NCBI GenBank assembly: GCA_902540805.1
Contig: CACBON010000008.1
Span: forward strand, 1-57,422
Source of the DNA: an uncultured Alphaproteobacteria bacterium
GTDB lineage: Bacteria > Pseudomonadota > Alphaproteobacteria > Methylaequorales > Methylaequoraceae
DNA length: 57,422 nucleotides
Direction: 5' to 3'
Below the pieces are notes generated by a model. The model saw nothing but the letters and a program-made list of their open reading frames with translations, did not search any database and was not told where the DNA came from. Each line of letters starts with the position of its first letter. Positions within the stretch are counted from its first letter, which is position 1. The position numbers and the translations under genes were made by a program. Shown piece by piece: positions 22,547 through 32,319 of the stretch.

Positions 22547-25108
22547 ATGGAAGTAAAGCAAAAAATAATTGATAAAGAATTTCAAACGCTTAAAAAAAGT
22601 TTTCTTACCCAAAGAGAAAAGATAAAAATTGATTTTTTAAAGCAAAACAAAGCGATTAATTGCTGTAAAGCTAACTCAAAATTGATTGATGAACTTATTG
22701 TCGAAATTTATAAATCCAAAACAAAATATCAAATCGAATCAAATGTCATTTTTTGTATTTGTGCTGTTGGAGGATACGGAAGAGAATTATTAGCACCCTA
22801 CTCGGATTTAGACCTACTTTTTTTATTTCAAAACAATGTAAGTGAAGAAAGCAAGAAAAAACTTGTAGAGCTTTTTCTATTTCCTTTATGGGATTTAGGT
22901 TTAAATATAGGTTATGCGGTAAGAAATGTTGAGGAATCAATAAGATTATCAAGAAAAGATCACGTGATACAAACTTCAATGTTAGACGCAAGGAACATTT
23001 GCGGATCGAAGATTTTATTTAATGAATTACAGAAAAACTTTAGAGCAGACATCGTGAAGTATGGAGATAGACTCTTGAGAAATAAGCTAGATGAGAGAAA
23101 CAAACGGATAATCGAGGTTGGTTATGACTATTTCAAAAATGAACCAAATTTAAAAGAAAGTGAAGGTTCGCTAAGAGATATCAATTTAATTTTTTGGGGT
23201 ATAAATATTTTCAAAATGCTCAATGCTAATGACTTTAAAACATCATCTGATTTGTTATCAATCAAAGAAAAAAAAACATTGAGATCTTCATTAGAATTTT
23301 TGTTGTTATTAAGATGCCATCTCCACTATTTAAGTGAAAGAGCAAATGATAAGCTGTCTTTTGATTTTCAAATTAGTATTTCCAGACTAATTTATAAAAT
23401 TCCAAAAAAAATTGCTGTTAAAAATCAAAATCTTTATGTGGAGAAAATGATTAAAAATTATTTTAGAAGTATTAGAGATACTAAAAATTTGACAGAAATT
23501 TTTACACAAATAATTGAAAAATTACTTAAAAATAAGAGTAAACACTTTGAGTTGAACTCCTTAAAAGTTAATCATGAGTTCAAACTTGAAGCTTATCTAA
23601 AAAAGGTAAATAAAGGAATTGATAATGGAAATGATAGAAGGCTTGCATTTGAGAACATAAACAAGCTTGCAAGAAAAGAAATTTTTACTGAAAAAAATAT
23701 AAAACTTTTTAGAAAAATATTTTTTTCATTGGATAAAAAAAAATTTGTCAATTTATATGAGATAGGAATAGTTTCAAAGCTAATACCTGAATTTTCAAAA
23801 ATATCCCATCTTCCCCAATTTGATAGATTTCATTCTTTATCAGTTGGCCAACACACTATAAAAGCTTTAAATATTTTGAAAGATTTAGAAAAGGGTGAAA
23901 TAGTAAATAAAAATTATTCTTTTTCCTTTAATGAAATAAAAAAAAATTTAAATAGAAGGTCACTTTTTTATGCAGCTCTTTTACATGATATTGGAAAAGG
24001 GAAAGGTGGAGAGCACAGCAAAAAAGGTGAAGAAATTTCAAAAAAAATTGTTTTAAGATTAGGGGAAAATATAACTGTGGCTAAACAAACTGCAAAACTT
24101 GTGTATAATCATTCATTACTGAGTGATGTTGCTTTTAAAAAAGACTTTGAAGATCATTCGGTTATTAGACATGTAACACAGAAAATTAAAAATATTCCTT
24201 TTTTAAGATCCTTATTTATTCTTACAGTAACTGATATTTCAGCAGTAGATCAAGGTTTATGGAACAGTTGGAAGGCGACATTACTTAGTAAGCTTTTTTT
24301 AAAGATAGAAAAACAAATTAGAAAGCCCGTAAAAGTAACAAGTTTGAACAATAAAATATCAAAAATTCAAGAAAATATTGTGAAAAGTTCTAGAAAGATC
24401 ACAAAGTTCAGGATGTCTGAAATTTCCAAAATCTCCTACCCTAATTATTGGTTACTACAGTCTGAGAAAATGATAGCTTACCAGATAGAAAAATTTCTTC
24501 TAAATGAGAATATTAATTTTGATTATGTAATTCGAAAATTTAGTAATACTCCATTTTTTGATATTATTATTGTAACAAAGGACAGGCCAGGTTTATTCTT
24601 GAATCTAATATCGATTTTTGTGTCAGAAGATTTATCAATCTATGAATCTAGAATTTTTACATTAGACAATGGGACAGTTATAGATACGTTCAAATTATCT
24701 TTTAATCAAAATAGAAAATATAGTAAGAATGATGCCAAAAATTCTTTAAAATCTTTAAATCAAAAAATTAGTGATTTGGGGAAAGGAGTAGAATTTATAT
24801 TAAAGGATGAAATAAAATCAAAAATTAAGTTTCTTGAAAATAAAGCTAATGTTGAAATTGATAATTTTTCTTCTGCAACTTATAGTATTTTGATTGTAAA
24901 GACAAATAACAGACCTAAGCTTTTATATGATATTTCGAAAATCCTTTTAAAAAATAAGATTATTATATCAATGGCCAAAATTTCAACTAATGGTGACTTT
25001 GTGGAGGATAGTTTTCATTTAAGAAGTGAATATGGCTCAAAGATTCAAAACGAAGAAATGATAACAAAATTAAAGACTGAAATTCAAAATAAACTCAATA
25101 AAATTTAA
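22547..25108 (+). CDS. glnD: Bifunctional PII uridylyltransferase/uridylyl-removing enzyme GlnD
   Basis: 853 residues. The nucleotidyltransferase domain has GGYGRELLAPYSDLDLLF at residues 75-92 with the catalytic Asp pair. An HD domain follows (YAALLHDIGKGKGGEHSKKG near residue 476), and two ACT domains at the C-terminus (TKDRPGLFLNLISIF and KTNNRPKLLYDISKIL) sense glutamine. It controls PII proteins and thus nitrogen assimilation. Gene order mutS-glnD-murJ-trpS is conserved in Alphaproteobacteria. Translation is probably coupled with murJ (3-nt gap). Confidence 0.96.
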   Translation: MEVKQKIIDKEFQTLKKSFLTQREKIKIDFLKQNKAINCCKANSKLIDELIVEIYKSKTKYQIESNVIFCICAVGGYGRELLAPYSDLDLLFLFQNNVSEESKKKLVELFLFPLWDLGLNIGYAVRNVEESIRLSRKDHVIQTSMLDARNICGSKILFNELQKNFRADIVKYGDRLLRNKLDERNKRIIEVGYDYFKNEPNLKESEGSLRDINLIFWGINIFKMLNANDFKTSSDLLSIKEKKTLRSSLEFLLLLRCHLHYLSERANDKLSFDFQISISRLIYKIPKKIAVKNQNLYVEKMIKNYFRSIRDTKNLTEIFTQIIEKLLKNKSKHFELNSLKVNHEFKLEAYLKKVNKGIDNGNDRRLAFENINKLARKEIFTEKNIKLFRKIFFSLDKKKFVNLYEIGIVSKLIPEFSKISHLPQFDRFHSLSVGQHTIKALNILKDLEKGEIVNKNYSFSFNEIKKNLNRRSLFYAALLHDIGKGKGGEHSKKGEEISKKIVLRLGENITVAKQTAKLVYNHSLLSDVAFKKDFEDHSVIRHVTQKIKNIPFLRSLFILTVTDISAVDQGLWNSWKATLLSKLFLKIEKQIRKPVKVTSLNNKISKIQENIVKSSRKITKFRMSEISKISYPNYWLLQSEKMIAYQIEKFLLNENINFDYVIRKFSNTPFFDIIIVTKDRPGLFLNLISIFVSEDLSIYESRIFTLDNGTVIDTFKLSFNQNRKYSKNDAKNSLKSLNQKISDLGKGVEFILKDEIKSKIKFLENKANVEIDNFSSATYSILIVKTNNRPKLLYDISKILLKNKIIISMAKISTNGDFVEDSFHLRSEYGSKIQNEEMITKLKTEIQNKLNKI

Positions 25109-25111
25109 GTA

Positions 25112-26677
25112 ATGCTATTTAAAATAATCTCTATAGTCGGATCTTTAACATTCCTAAGTAGGATACTAGGTTATTTCAGAGATTTACTTATTGCAAGAGT
25201 AATTGGAGCCGGTTTGATTTCTGACTGTTTTTTCGTAGCTTTTAAATTACCTAATTTGTTCCGAAGAATTTTAGGAGAAGGTGCAATGAATGCTGCTTTC
25301 ATACCTGTGGTTTCTGGAGTAATGACTAAATCAGGAAAAAGAAGTGCTGATGTTTTTTTTTCAAATATTTTTTCATTCCTTTTGGTAGCGCTTTTGGCAT
25401 TTGTTCTAATCTTAGAAATTTTCATGCCATTAATAATTACTCTTATTGCACCTGGTTTTTCAGATAATCCTGAAAAATTTAATCATTCAATTAATTTGAC
25501 AAGACTTACATTTCCATTTGTTCTTTTTATTTGTTTAACGTCTCTGATGGGAGCTTATTTAAACACACTGGGAAAATTTGCTTCAATGGCTATCACCCCG
25601 ATCATTTTAAATTTATCGTTAATTTTCACACTTCTTATTTTTTTTAAATCTGAAAATTTATTTTTAATTTCTTCTACATTAAGTTTTGTTGTCTCAATTG
25701 CAGGAATAATTCAAGTCATATGGATGTACTATAATATTGGAAGAAATAAATCTAAACTTTCTATAAATTTTTCTTTTTTAAAGACATTCAAACGTGATAA
25801 AGAAATAACTAAATTTTTTAAGTTATTGTTGCCAGCAATCCTAGGAAATGGTGCTTATCAAATAAATTTATTGATTGATATGATTCTTGCATCAACACTT
25901 CCAGACGGTTCAATTTCTTTCTTATACTATGCAGATAGAGTAAATCAACTTCCTTTAGGTGTACTGGGAATTGCAATTGGCACTGCATTGTTACCAGTTT
26001 TGTCATCTCAGGTTAAAAAAAACCAAAAGAAAGAAGCCGAAAAAAGTATTTCAAAAGCAATAAAATTTGGAATTCTATTTTCAATACCTGCTTTTTTTGG
26101 ATTGTTGATTTTTTCAGAAAACATTATCTCATTTCTATTTTTCAGGGGAGCATTTGAATATAAAGATGTTCAAGCAACTAGTTCAGCACTAATAGCATTG
26201 AGTTGTGGTTTACCAGCTTTCATTATGATAAAAATTTTAGTTATTCCATTTTTCGCAAATGAAGATACAAAAACTCCTATAAAAATTTCTTTATTTTGTA
26301 TGTCAATTAATTTAATACTAAATCTCATTTTAATAAAAGAGTTTCTTCATGTTGGCTTAGCAATTTCAACTTCTGTATCTGCTTGGATAAATTTTATTTT
26401 ACTTTTTTATATATTAAACAAAAATCTCAACTACTCTTTTGATATTTCAATTTTTAAAGTATTTTTAAAAGTGTTCTTAGCATCACTAACTATGTCTTAT
26501 ATTGTTTTAAAAACCTATGAGTTTATGATAAATAATTTTCAAATGTATACTTTATATAATACAAATTTTATTCTTATTTTATGTATTATTTTTGGAATAA
26601 TTATTTATTCTACCCTGATGTATTTTTTAGGAATTAAAGAATTAGAAATAAAAAAATGGAAAATTCAGAAAAAGTAA
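25112..26677 (+). CDS. murJ: Lipid II flippase MurJ
   Basis: 521 residues, 13-14 predicted helices. The N-terminus SLTFLSRILGYFRDLLIARVIGAG is the MVF/MurJ signature (shown here in parts SRILGYFRD and ARVIGAG), followed by FKLPNLFRRILGEGAMNAAFIPV. It flips lipid II for peptidoglycan assembly. The end overlaps the trpS start by 22 nt. Confidence 0.95.
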   Translation: MLFKIISIVGSLTFLSRILGYFRDLLIARVIGAGLISDCFFVAFKLPNLFRRILGEGAMNAAFIPVVSGVMTKSGKRSADVFFSNIFSFLLVALLAFVLILEIFMPLIITLIAPGFSDNPEKFNHSINLTRLTFPFVLFICLTSLMGAYLNTLGKFASMAITPIILNLSLIFTLLIFFKSENLFLISSTLSFVVSIAGIIQVIWMYYNIGRNKSKLSINFSFLKTFKRDKEITKFFKLLLPAILGNGAYQINLLIDMILASTLPDGSISFLYYADRVNQLPLGVLGIAIGTALLPVLSSQVKKNQKKEAEKSISKAIKFGILFSIPAFFGLLIFSENIISFLFFRGAFEYKDVQATSSALIALSCGLPAFIMIKILVIPFFANEDTKTPIKISLFCMSINLILNLILIKEFLHVGLAISTSVSAWINFILLFYILNKNLNYSFDISIFKVFLKVFLASLTMSYIVLKTYEFMINNFQMYTLYNTNFILILCIIFGIIIYSTLMYFLGIKELEIKKWKIQKK

Positions 26678-27675
26678 ATAATTTGGTTTTTTCAGGTGTG
26701 CAGCCGACAGGCAATCTTCATCTAGGCAATTATCTCGGGGCAATAAAAAATTGGATTGAACTTCAATCTCATAACAATTGTATTTTTTGTATTGTAGACT
26801 TGCATGCTCTTACTACTTCAGATAGTCGCACACAAATACTTCAAAATACGAGAGAAGTTGCAGCTGCATATATTGCATCAGGAATTAATCCAAAAAAAAC
26901 AATAATCTTTGTTCAATCAAATGTCACAGGACACAGTGAGCTCGCATGGATATTGAGTTGTCATACACCAATTGGCTGGCTTAATAGAATGACTCAATTT
27001 AAAGATAAAGCAGGAAAAAATAAAGAAAGAGCGCCGCTAGGTTTATATTCATATCCGGTATTAATGGCCGCTGATATTCTTCTTTATAAATCAACACATG
27101 TTCCTGTTGGAGATGATCAAAAACAACACTTGGAATTATCAAGAGATATTGCACAAGCATTTAATAGATATTATCAAAATGATTTTTTCCCAATTCCTGA
27201 ACCAATCATTACTGGAAATGCTACAAGGGTGATGAGTCTAAGAGATGGCTTGAAGAAGATGAGTAAATCAGATCCATCAGATCAATCTAGAATTAATCTT
27301 TCGGACAATTCTATAGAAATAGAAAAAAAAATTCAGAAAGCTAAAACAGATTCTTATTCGTTCCCAGAACATTTTAAAGATTTGGATGACCGGCCCGAAA
27401 TTAAAAATTTAATAAACATATTTTCTGCATTAAATAATGAATCAGTGGATGAAGTAATATCTAATTATGTCGACAAAGACTTTAAAATTTTTAAAAAAGA
27501 TTTAAGCGATCTTCTTGTCGAAAAAATTTCTTTAATTTCTTCCGAGATGAAGAAGCTTTTGAAAAATGAAGATTATCTTGATTCGATTCTAAAGGATGGA
27601 AATCTTAGAGCAAATGAAATGGCAAATGAAAGCTTAACAAAATTAAAAAACATAATTGGATTTTTTAAATCATGA
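26656..27675 (+). CDS. trpS: Tryptophanyl-tRNA synthetase
   Basis: 339 residues, class I synthetase that charges tRNA-Trp. Signatures: FSGVQPTGNLHLGNYLGA near residue 12 (HIGH-like HLGN), VPVGDDQKQHLELSRDIA near residue 152, and KMSKSDPSDQSRI (KMSKS) near residue 201. Overlaps murJ at its start and the next gene by 4 nt at its end. Length is standard. Confidence 0.97.
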   Translation: MENSEKVNNLVFSGVQPTGNLHLGNYLGAIKNWIELQSHNNCIFCIVDLHALTTSDSRTQILQNTREVAAAYIASGINPKKTIIFVQSNVTGHSELAWILSCHTPIGWLNRMTQFKDKAGKNKERAPLGLYSYPVLMAADILLYKSTHVPVGDDQKQHLELSRDIAQAFNRYYQNDFFPIPEPIITGNATRVMSLRDGLKKMSKSDPSDQSRINLSDNSIEIEKKIQKAKTDSYSFPEHFKDLDDRPEIKNLINIFSALNNESVDEVISNYVDKDFKIFKKDLSDLLVEKISLISSEMKKLLKNEDYLDSILKDGNLRANEMANESLTKLKNIIGFFKS

Positions 27676-28586
27676 GTTTTTATCTTCCGATTGCTGAAAT
27701 TCAAATAAATTTATTGTTAATTCTATTTTTTGGTTTTTTAGTAGGATTTATGTCTGGTTTATTTGGAGTTGGCGGAGGATTCTTAATGACACCATTACTA
27801 ATTTTTATGGGAATCCCACCCGCTACTGCTGTTGGAACAGAGTCCGTTCAAATACTTGGTTCGTCTGTATCAGGTGCCATGGCTCATGGTCTAAAAAAAA
27901 ACATAGATTATGAAATAGGAATTTTCTTGCTTATCGGCGGGATTTTTGGATCAACTGTTGGCGTTATATTATTCAATTTTTTGAAAGAGTCTGGAAACAT
28001 CGATTTAATAATAAAGTTTTTGTATATTCTTTTTTTAGCGATTATTGGAACTTTAATGTTAGTTGAGAGCACAATATCTCTGGTTAGTGAAAAAAAAGTT
28101 GAATCTTCTTATAAAAAGAAAAAAAGAGGTTTCTTGGACTATCTGCCACTTAAATTGAAGTTTAGACAATCTAAGATTTTTATCTCAATCTTGCTCCCAA
28201 TTTTTGTTGGAATATTTGTCGGACTTTTATCAGCATTCATGGGAGTCGGTGGTGGATTTGTTATGGTTCCTGCTATGATTTATCTCTTTGGAATGGGAAC
28301 CGTCGTGGCAATTGGTACTTCATTATTCCAAATTGTTTTTGTTACACTCAATGTTTCAATTCTTCATGCTACTTTTAACTATTCAGTTGACTTAATATTA
28401 GCAATTTTTTTACTCATTGGGGGTGTAGTCGGTGCTCAATATGGATCAAAATTTACATCTAGATTTAAAGGGGAACAAATAAGAATCTTACTTGCCTTAA
28501 TAGTATTAATTGTCTGCATTAAAATGGGTATAGAGTTAGTAAATGAACCATCGGCAAATTCAAGGATTATATTACAAAATGTTTAG
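27672..28586 (+). CDS. TSUP/TauE-SafE family permease
   Basis: 304 residues with about eight hydrophobic helices and two copies of the family repeat, GLFGVGGGFLMTPLLI near residue 29 and AFMGVGGGFVMVPAMI near residue 189. Members export sulphite, sulphonates or related anions. The substrate is not known here. It is followed immediately by the TIGR02186 gene, an arrangement frequent in Alphaproteobacteria and suggesting they act together. Confidence 0.85.
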   Translation: MSFYLPIAEIQINLLLILFFGFLVGFMSGLFGVGGGFLMTPLLIFMGIPPATAVGTESVQILGSSVSGAMAHGLKKNIDYEIGIFLLIGGIFGSTVGVILFNFLKESGNIDLIIKFLYILFLAIIGTLMLVESTISLVSEKKVESSYKKKKRGFLDYLPLKLKFRQSKIFISILLPIFVGIFVGLLSAFMGVGGGFVMVPAMIYLFGMGTVVAIGTSLFQIVFVTLNVSILHATFNYSVDLILAIFLLIGGVVGAQYGSKFTSRFKGEQIRILLALIVLIVCIKMGIELVNEPSANSRIILQNV

Positions 28587-29304
28587 AAGTGTATTTGTCA
28601 AAATCATATTTTTATTTTTTGCGATTTCGTTTTATAAAGAATCTAGTTCTGAGTCATTAATCTTTGATTTATCAGACAGATTTATTGAAATTTCAAAAGA
28701 TAAAGTTAAACCTGATTTTACAATTTTTGGGTTTACAGACTCCAAAAGTTCTTTGGTCTTAAAAATTAAAGGCCCAGATCAGAAAGTTATTTTGCAAAAT
28801 AAGAAAAAAATTTTTGGAATGTGGTCATGGAATAAAACTGGAGAATTTGTATACCCAGGTCTATTTCATTACTATACAAATAAAAATGACGATGAAATTG
28901 ATTTTGAAGTAAAAAAAGATTTATTTGATAATGTAAAACTTGTTGGAGAAGACAACGATAATCTTAAAAGGGATCTAATTAAAAAAAAAATGTCACTGGG
29001 TTTATTTTTGATTAAAAATAATTCATTTGAGGTGGTGAATCAAAAATTACCTAGCTTTTTTAAAATCCCTGTTAACCTCCCCAAGAATGCTCCAGAAGGA
29101 GATTACACAGTATCTTTAAATATAATTGACAGTATAAATAACTTTGAAAGTAAAAAAGTCAAAATACAAGTCTATAAACCAGGTTTAAGTTCATTTATTT
29201 TTAAATTTGCTCACAATTTCTCATTTATGTACGGACTCTTTTCTGCTATGATTGCAATTAGTTTAGGCTTATCAGCGGGTTTAATATTTAGAAAATACTT
29301 ATGA
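28579..29304 (+). CDS. TIGR02186 family alphaproteobacterial membrane protein
   Basis: 241 residues from the ATG at 28579, which overlaps the permease stop and directly precedes a signal sequence (VFVKIIFLFFAISFY). An earlier in-frame start at 28543 lies further inside the permease gene. The periplasmic part has DRFIEISKDKVKPDFTIFG-like strands, MWSWNKTGEF and FHYYTNK. One C-terminal helix (about 212-236) anchors it. The function of the family is not established. It overlaps the next gene by 4 nt. Confidence 0.8.
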   Translation: MFRSVFVKIIFLFFAISFYKESSSESLIFDLSDRFIEISKDKVKPDFTIFGFTDSKSSLVLKIKGPDQKVILQNKKKIFGMWSWNKTGEFVYPGLFHYYTNKNDDEIDFEVKKDLFDNVKLVGEDNDNLKRDLIKKKMSLGLFLIKNNSFEVVNQKLPSFFKIPVNLPKNAPEGDYTVSLNIIDSINNFESKKVKIQVYKPGLSSFIFKFAHNFSFMYGLFSAMIAISLGLSAGLIFRKYL

Positions 29305-29771
29305 CAGAAAAAGAACTAACATTTCTTGTCGTCCTTGATGACTCAAAGGAAATATTCAACGCGCTAAGGTATGCTGCTCAAAGATCAGCTAGAACAAATG
29401 GCAGAGTAGCACTTTTATATACTTTTGAAACGCTAGAATTTAGTCATTGGAAGGCGGTTGAAGACATCGCAGAGAGAGAGTCAAGAGAAGAAGCTGAATC
29501 CAAAATTAAAGAATATGAAAATTATGTTCTAACTTTCTCTAATAAAAAACCTAAGAAATTTATAATGAAAGGTGACAGACTAGAATGTATAATAGAATTT
29601 CTCAGTGCAAATAAATTTATTTCAAATTTTGTTTTGGCGGCTTCAACTAATAGATCAAGCGGAGATCCTTTGATAAGTGCTTTTACCCTTAAACATAGTG
29701 ATAAAATCAAAGTTCCAATTACAATCATTCCTCCACTTTTAACGGAAGAAGAAATTGACAAGTTATCATGA
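29301..29771 (+). CDS. Universal stress protein (UspA family)
   Basis: 156 residues: an N-terminal FLVVLDDSKEIFNALRYA and a predicted alternating alpha/beta fold. The C-terminal ATP-binding loop is only partly conserved (AASTNRSSGDPLISA). It lies between the TIGR02186 gene and nfuA, an order common in Alphaproteobacteria. The role is general stress or unknown. Confidence 0.8.
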   Translation: MTEKELTFLVVLDDSKEIFNALRYAAQRSARTNGRVALLYTFETLEFSHWKAVEDIAERESREEAESKIKEYENYVLTFSNKKPKKFIMKGDRLECIIEFLSANKFISNFVLAASTNRSSGDPLISAFTLKHSDKIKVPITIIPPLLTEEEIDKLS

Positions 29772-29789
29772 TTTCATTATTTTAAGATT

Positions 29790-30359
29790 ATGTTTATACA
29801 GACTGAAGAAACTCCAAACCCAGCTACTTTAAAATTTCTTCCTGGAAAGATTTTACTAGAGAAAGGAACTCTAGAGTTTAAATCACCAGAAGAGGCTAAA
29901 AACAATTCTCTTGCTAGTAAGTTATTTGTTTTAGAAAACGTAAAAAGTGTTTTTATTGGAAAAGATTTTTTAACTGTGACCAAATCTGAATCAGTAGAAT
30001 GGGAAATCTTAAAGCCTTCTTTATTGTCATCAATTTTAGAATATTTTTCTTCTGGCCAGGAAATTGAAAATATTGAAAATAACACGGAACCAAAAGAGAG
30101 TAACATAAAATATACAAAAAAAGATCAAGAAATCGTTAATAAAATAAATGAACTACTTGAAGAAAGAATTAAACCTGCTGTTGCTCAAGACGGAGGTGAC
30201 ATAAATTTTGTCAAACTTCAAAAAGGAATTGTTTTTCTTGAACTTAGAGGAGCCTGCTCTGGGTGTCCTAGCTCAACAATAACATTAAAATCTGGGATAG
30301 AAAATATGTTAAAATATTATATTCCGGAAATTGATTCAGTTGAAGCTATAAATCAATAA
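29790..30359 (+). CDS. nfuA: NfuA-type iron-sulphur scaffold/carrier
   Basis: 189 residues. The N-terminal Nfu_N domain has QTEETPNPATLKFLPG at residues 3-18, and the C-terminal NifU domain has VAQDGGDINF and the cluster-binding CSGCPSS (two cysteines) near residue 152. It carries Fe-S clusters to target proteins. Its stop codon shares an A with the ATG of the next gene. Confidence 0.94.
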   Translation: MFIQTEETPNPATLKFLPGKILLEKGTLEFKSPEEAKNNSLASKLFVLENVKSVFIGKDFLTVTKSESVEWEILKPSLLSSILEYFSSGQEIENIENNTEPKESNIKYTKKDQEIVNKINELLEERIKPAVAQDGGDINFVKLQKGIVFLELRGACSGCPSSTITLKSGIENMLKYYIPEIDSVEAINQ

Positions 30360-31312
30360 TGGAAAAAATTAAGGCAATTAACAGAAACATAATTGTTCTT
30401 TTGGTTTCGCTTGTATTTGTAAATTTGGCGATTGGATTTTATAAAGGTTTTTCAAATAAAAATAATATCAGAAACTCTTCAATTAGCTTTATAGTTCAGG
30501 ACAAATCGATGTTAGACTACATTAGTAAAGAATCAAAGGTTGATTTTATAGGTGAGGCAAATGAAATGATCGATATATTTGAAAAATATAATTTTTCTGT
30601 CGAGTCCTTTCTTAATGACCAGTCATCAAATTTAATTATATTTTCTAGCTGGCCTAACGATTTTTCAAATATAAAGTCAGTCAATAAAAGAAAGAAACTA
30701 TTTATTAATACATTATTACCTATTATTTTTGTAGAAAATAGAAAAATACTCGAAGATAGAAAAAGAATTCTTGATTGGTGGAATCAATCAGGAGGTGAAG
30801 TTGTGTCAAGAGAATTTTGGCCTAATTGGCTTTTCGAACTTAGTGAAAAGTATAATTATACAGAATCTAGCCTTGGTAAATTATTGGTCAGGGTTGATAT
30901 AGTTCCTTTATCTTTGGCTCTTTCTCAAGCAGCTATTGAAAGTGGATGGGGGAGCTCACGTTATATGAATGAAGGAAATGCAATTTTTGGTCAATATACA
31001 TATGACGGTAAAAACGGAATTAAACCAAGAAACAGAGCAGATGGAAAGAAATTTTTTGTTAAAAAATTTCCCACACTTTCAGAATCTGTAAGGTCATACT
31101 TGAAAAATATCAATACTCATTTAGCATATGAGGACTTTAGACAAGAAAGACGCAAACTGAGGATGAATGGAGAGAGCTTATCTGGAAATGTACTGGCAAA
31201 TTTTTTAAAAAATTATTCAGAGAGAGACCAAGCTTACGTTAATGACCTAAAACTGCTTATTGAAACAAATAATTTTATGAAGTTTGATAAAACCATTGGA
31301 CTTTTAAATTAA
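30359..31312 (+). CDS. Bax-like protein with glucosaminidase domain
   Basis: 317 residues with an N-terminal membrane anchor (residues 10-28). The C-terminal part is a mannosyl-glycoprotein endo-beta-N-acetylglucosaminidase-like domain (PF01832): LALSQAAIESGWGSSRYMNEGNAIFG (catalytic Glu in AAIESGWG, about residue 197). It probably trims peptidoglycan. It is convergent with the next gene; the two stop codons overlap (31309-31312). Confidence 0.82.
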   Translation: MEKIKAINRNIIVLLVSLVFVNLAIGFYKGFSNKNNIRNSSISFIVQDKSMLDYISKESKVDFIGEANEMIDIFEKYNFSVESFLNDQSSNLIIFSSWPNDFSNIKSVNKRKKLFINTLLPIIFVENRKILEDRKRILDWWNQSGGEVVSREFWPNWLFELSEKYNYTESSLGKLLVRVDIVPLSLALSQAAIESGWGSSRYMNEGNAIFGQYTYDGKNGIKPRNRADGKKFFVKKFPTLSESVRSYLKNINTHLAYEDFRQERRKLRMNGESLSGNVLANFLKNYSERDQAYVNDLKLLIETNNFMKFDKTIGLLN

Positions 31313-32319
31313 TTTACTCTTTTAATCATTTTTCCATACCAAAAAACTTCTCCCTTTTGATCAATAAAAGTGCAATTAATCCTATACCTTTCTCCATCTT
31401 TCAATTTTGAAAGATACAAGATTACTTTTTTACCTTCATCTTTTTTTATGATAGATGCGGAGTTATTAACAAAACAATTAATAAATTTTGAAGGGATTTT
31501 TGAAAGAAAACTGAAATGAAATTCATCTGTATTGATAATTGAGTCATCAAAAGAACTTTGGAAGACTTTGAGAGGCTTAGTTTTAAGAATCATCCTAAAT
31601 CTTTTTAAGCCACCAAATTCGTCATTTAAAGCATACCTTGGAAGTCTATAAATGTTTTGATTGAAATGAATAGGAGCTGAATGTTGAGAAAAAGCAATTT
31701 CATAATTCAATAATTTTAAAACTTCTTCGATTTTTTTGCTGCTTTCTCCGAAGGGATACGAGAAAATTTTCGGTTGTTTGCCAATGTTTTTTTCTATTTC
31801 AATTTGATTTTGTTCTATTTCTTCTTTTAGTGTCTGGATATCTAGTCCAACAAGACTTTCATGACTCTTAGAATGATTGAGAATAAGACCATGGCTCTCA
31901 GAAACCTCCTTTAGCATTGACCAGCTCATAAAGTCTGACCCCTCTACATTTGAAACATAATGTGAAGAAACAAAAATGCTAAACGGAAGTTTGTGTTTTT
32001 TTAGAATAGGAAAACCATTTTGAAAAAATGACTTATAAGCATCATCAAAAGTAATGAATACAGTTTTTTTAGGAAGATTAATTTCCTTTTTTAAATATTT
32101 TGAAAGTTCTGTGATTGGAAGAACTTTAATTTTTTCTTCAACTAAATATTTAATATGATCTTCAAAAAGTTCTTTAGAAATATTTGTGCTAGGATATTTG
32201 TTATCGCCAATTCTATGATACATCAGCACTGTAATATTTGATTCCACTGCATTTGCCTTTATTGTTATTATGAAAAGGAAAAATAAAAAAACTTTTTTAA
32301 TCAGTAACTTAAATGTCAT
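31309..32319 (-). CDS. Polysaccharide deacetylase (NodB-like) family protein
   Basis: 336 residues from the ATG at 32319, chosen because it opens a signal sequence (KKVFLFFLFIITIKANA). An earlier in-frame start reaches deeper into the dipeptidase gene. The NodB domain has VLMYHRIGD, the metal-binding FITFDDAYKSFF and the zinc HSKSHESL (HxxxH) motif. A C-terminal beta-rich extension follows. The substrate may be peptidoglycan or another N-acetylated glycan. It overlaps the upstream dipeptidase gene by 11 nt, so the two are co-translated. Confidence 0.83.
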   Translation of the reverse strand: MTFKLLIKKVFLFFLFIITIKANAVESNITVLMYHRIGDNKYPSTNISKELFEDHIKYLVEEKIKVLPITELSKYLKKEINLPKKTVFITFDDAYKSFFQNGFPILKKHKLPFSIFVSSHYVSNVEGSDFMSWSMLKEVSESHGLILNHSKSHESLVGLDIQTLKEEIEQNQIEIEKNIGKQPKIFSYPFGESSKKIEEVLKLLNYEIAFSQHSAPIHFNQNIYRLPRYALNDEFGGLKRFRMILKTKPLKVFQSSFDDSIINTDEFHFSFLSKIPSKFINCFVNNSASIIKKDEGKKVILYLSKLKDGERYRINCTFIDQKGEVFWYGKMIKRVN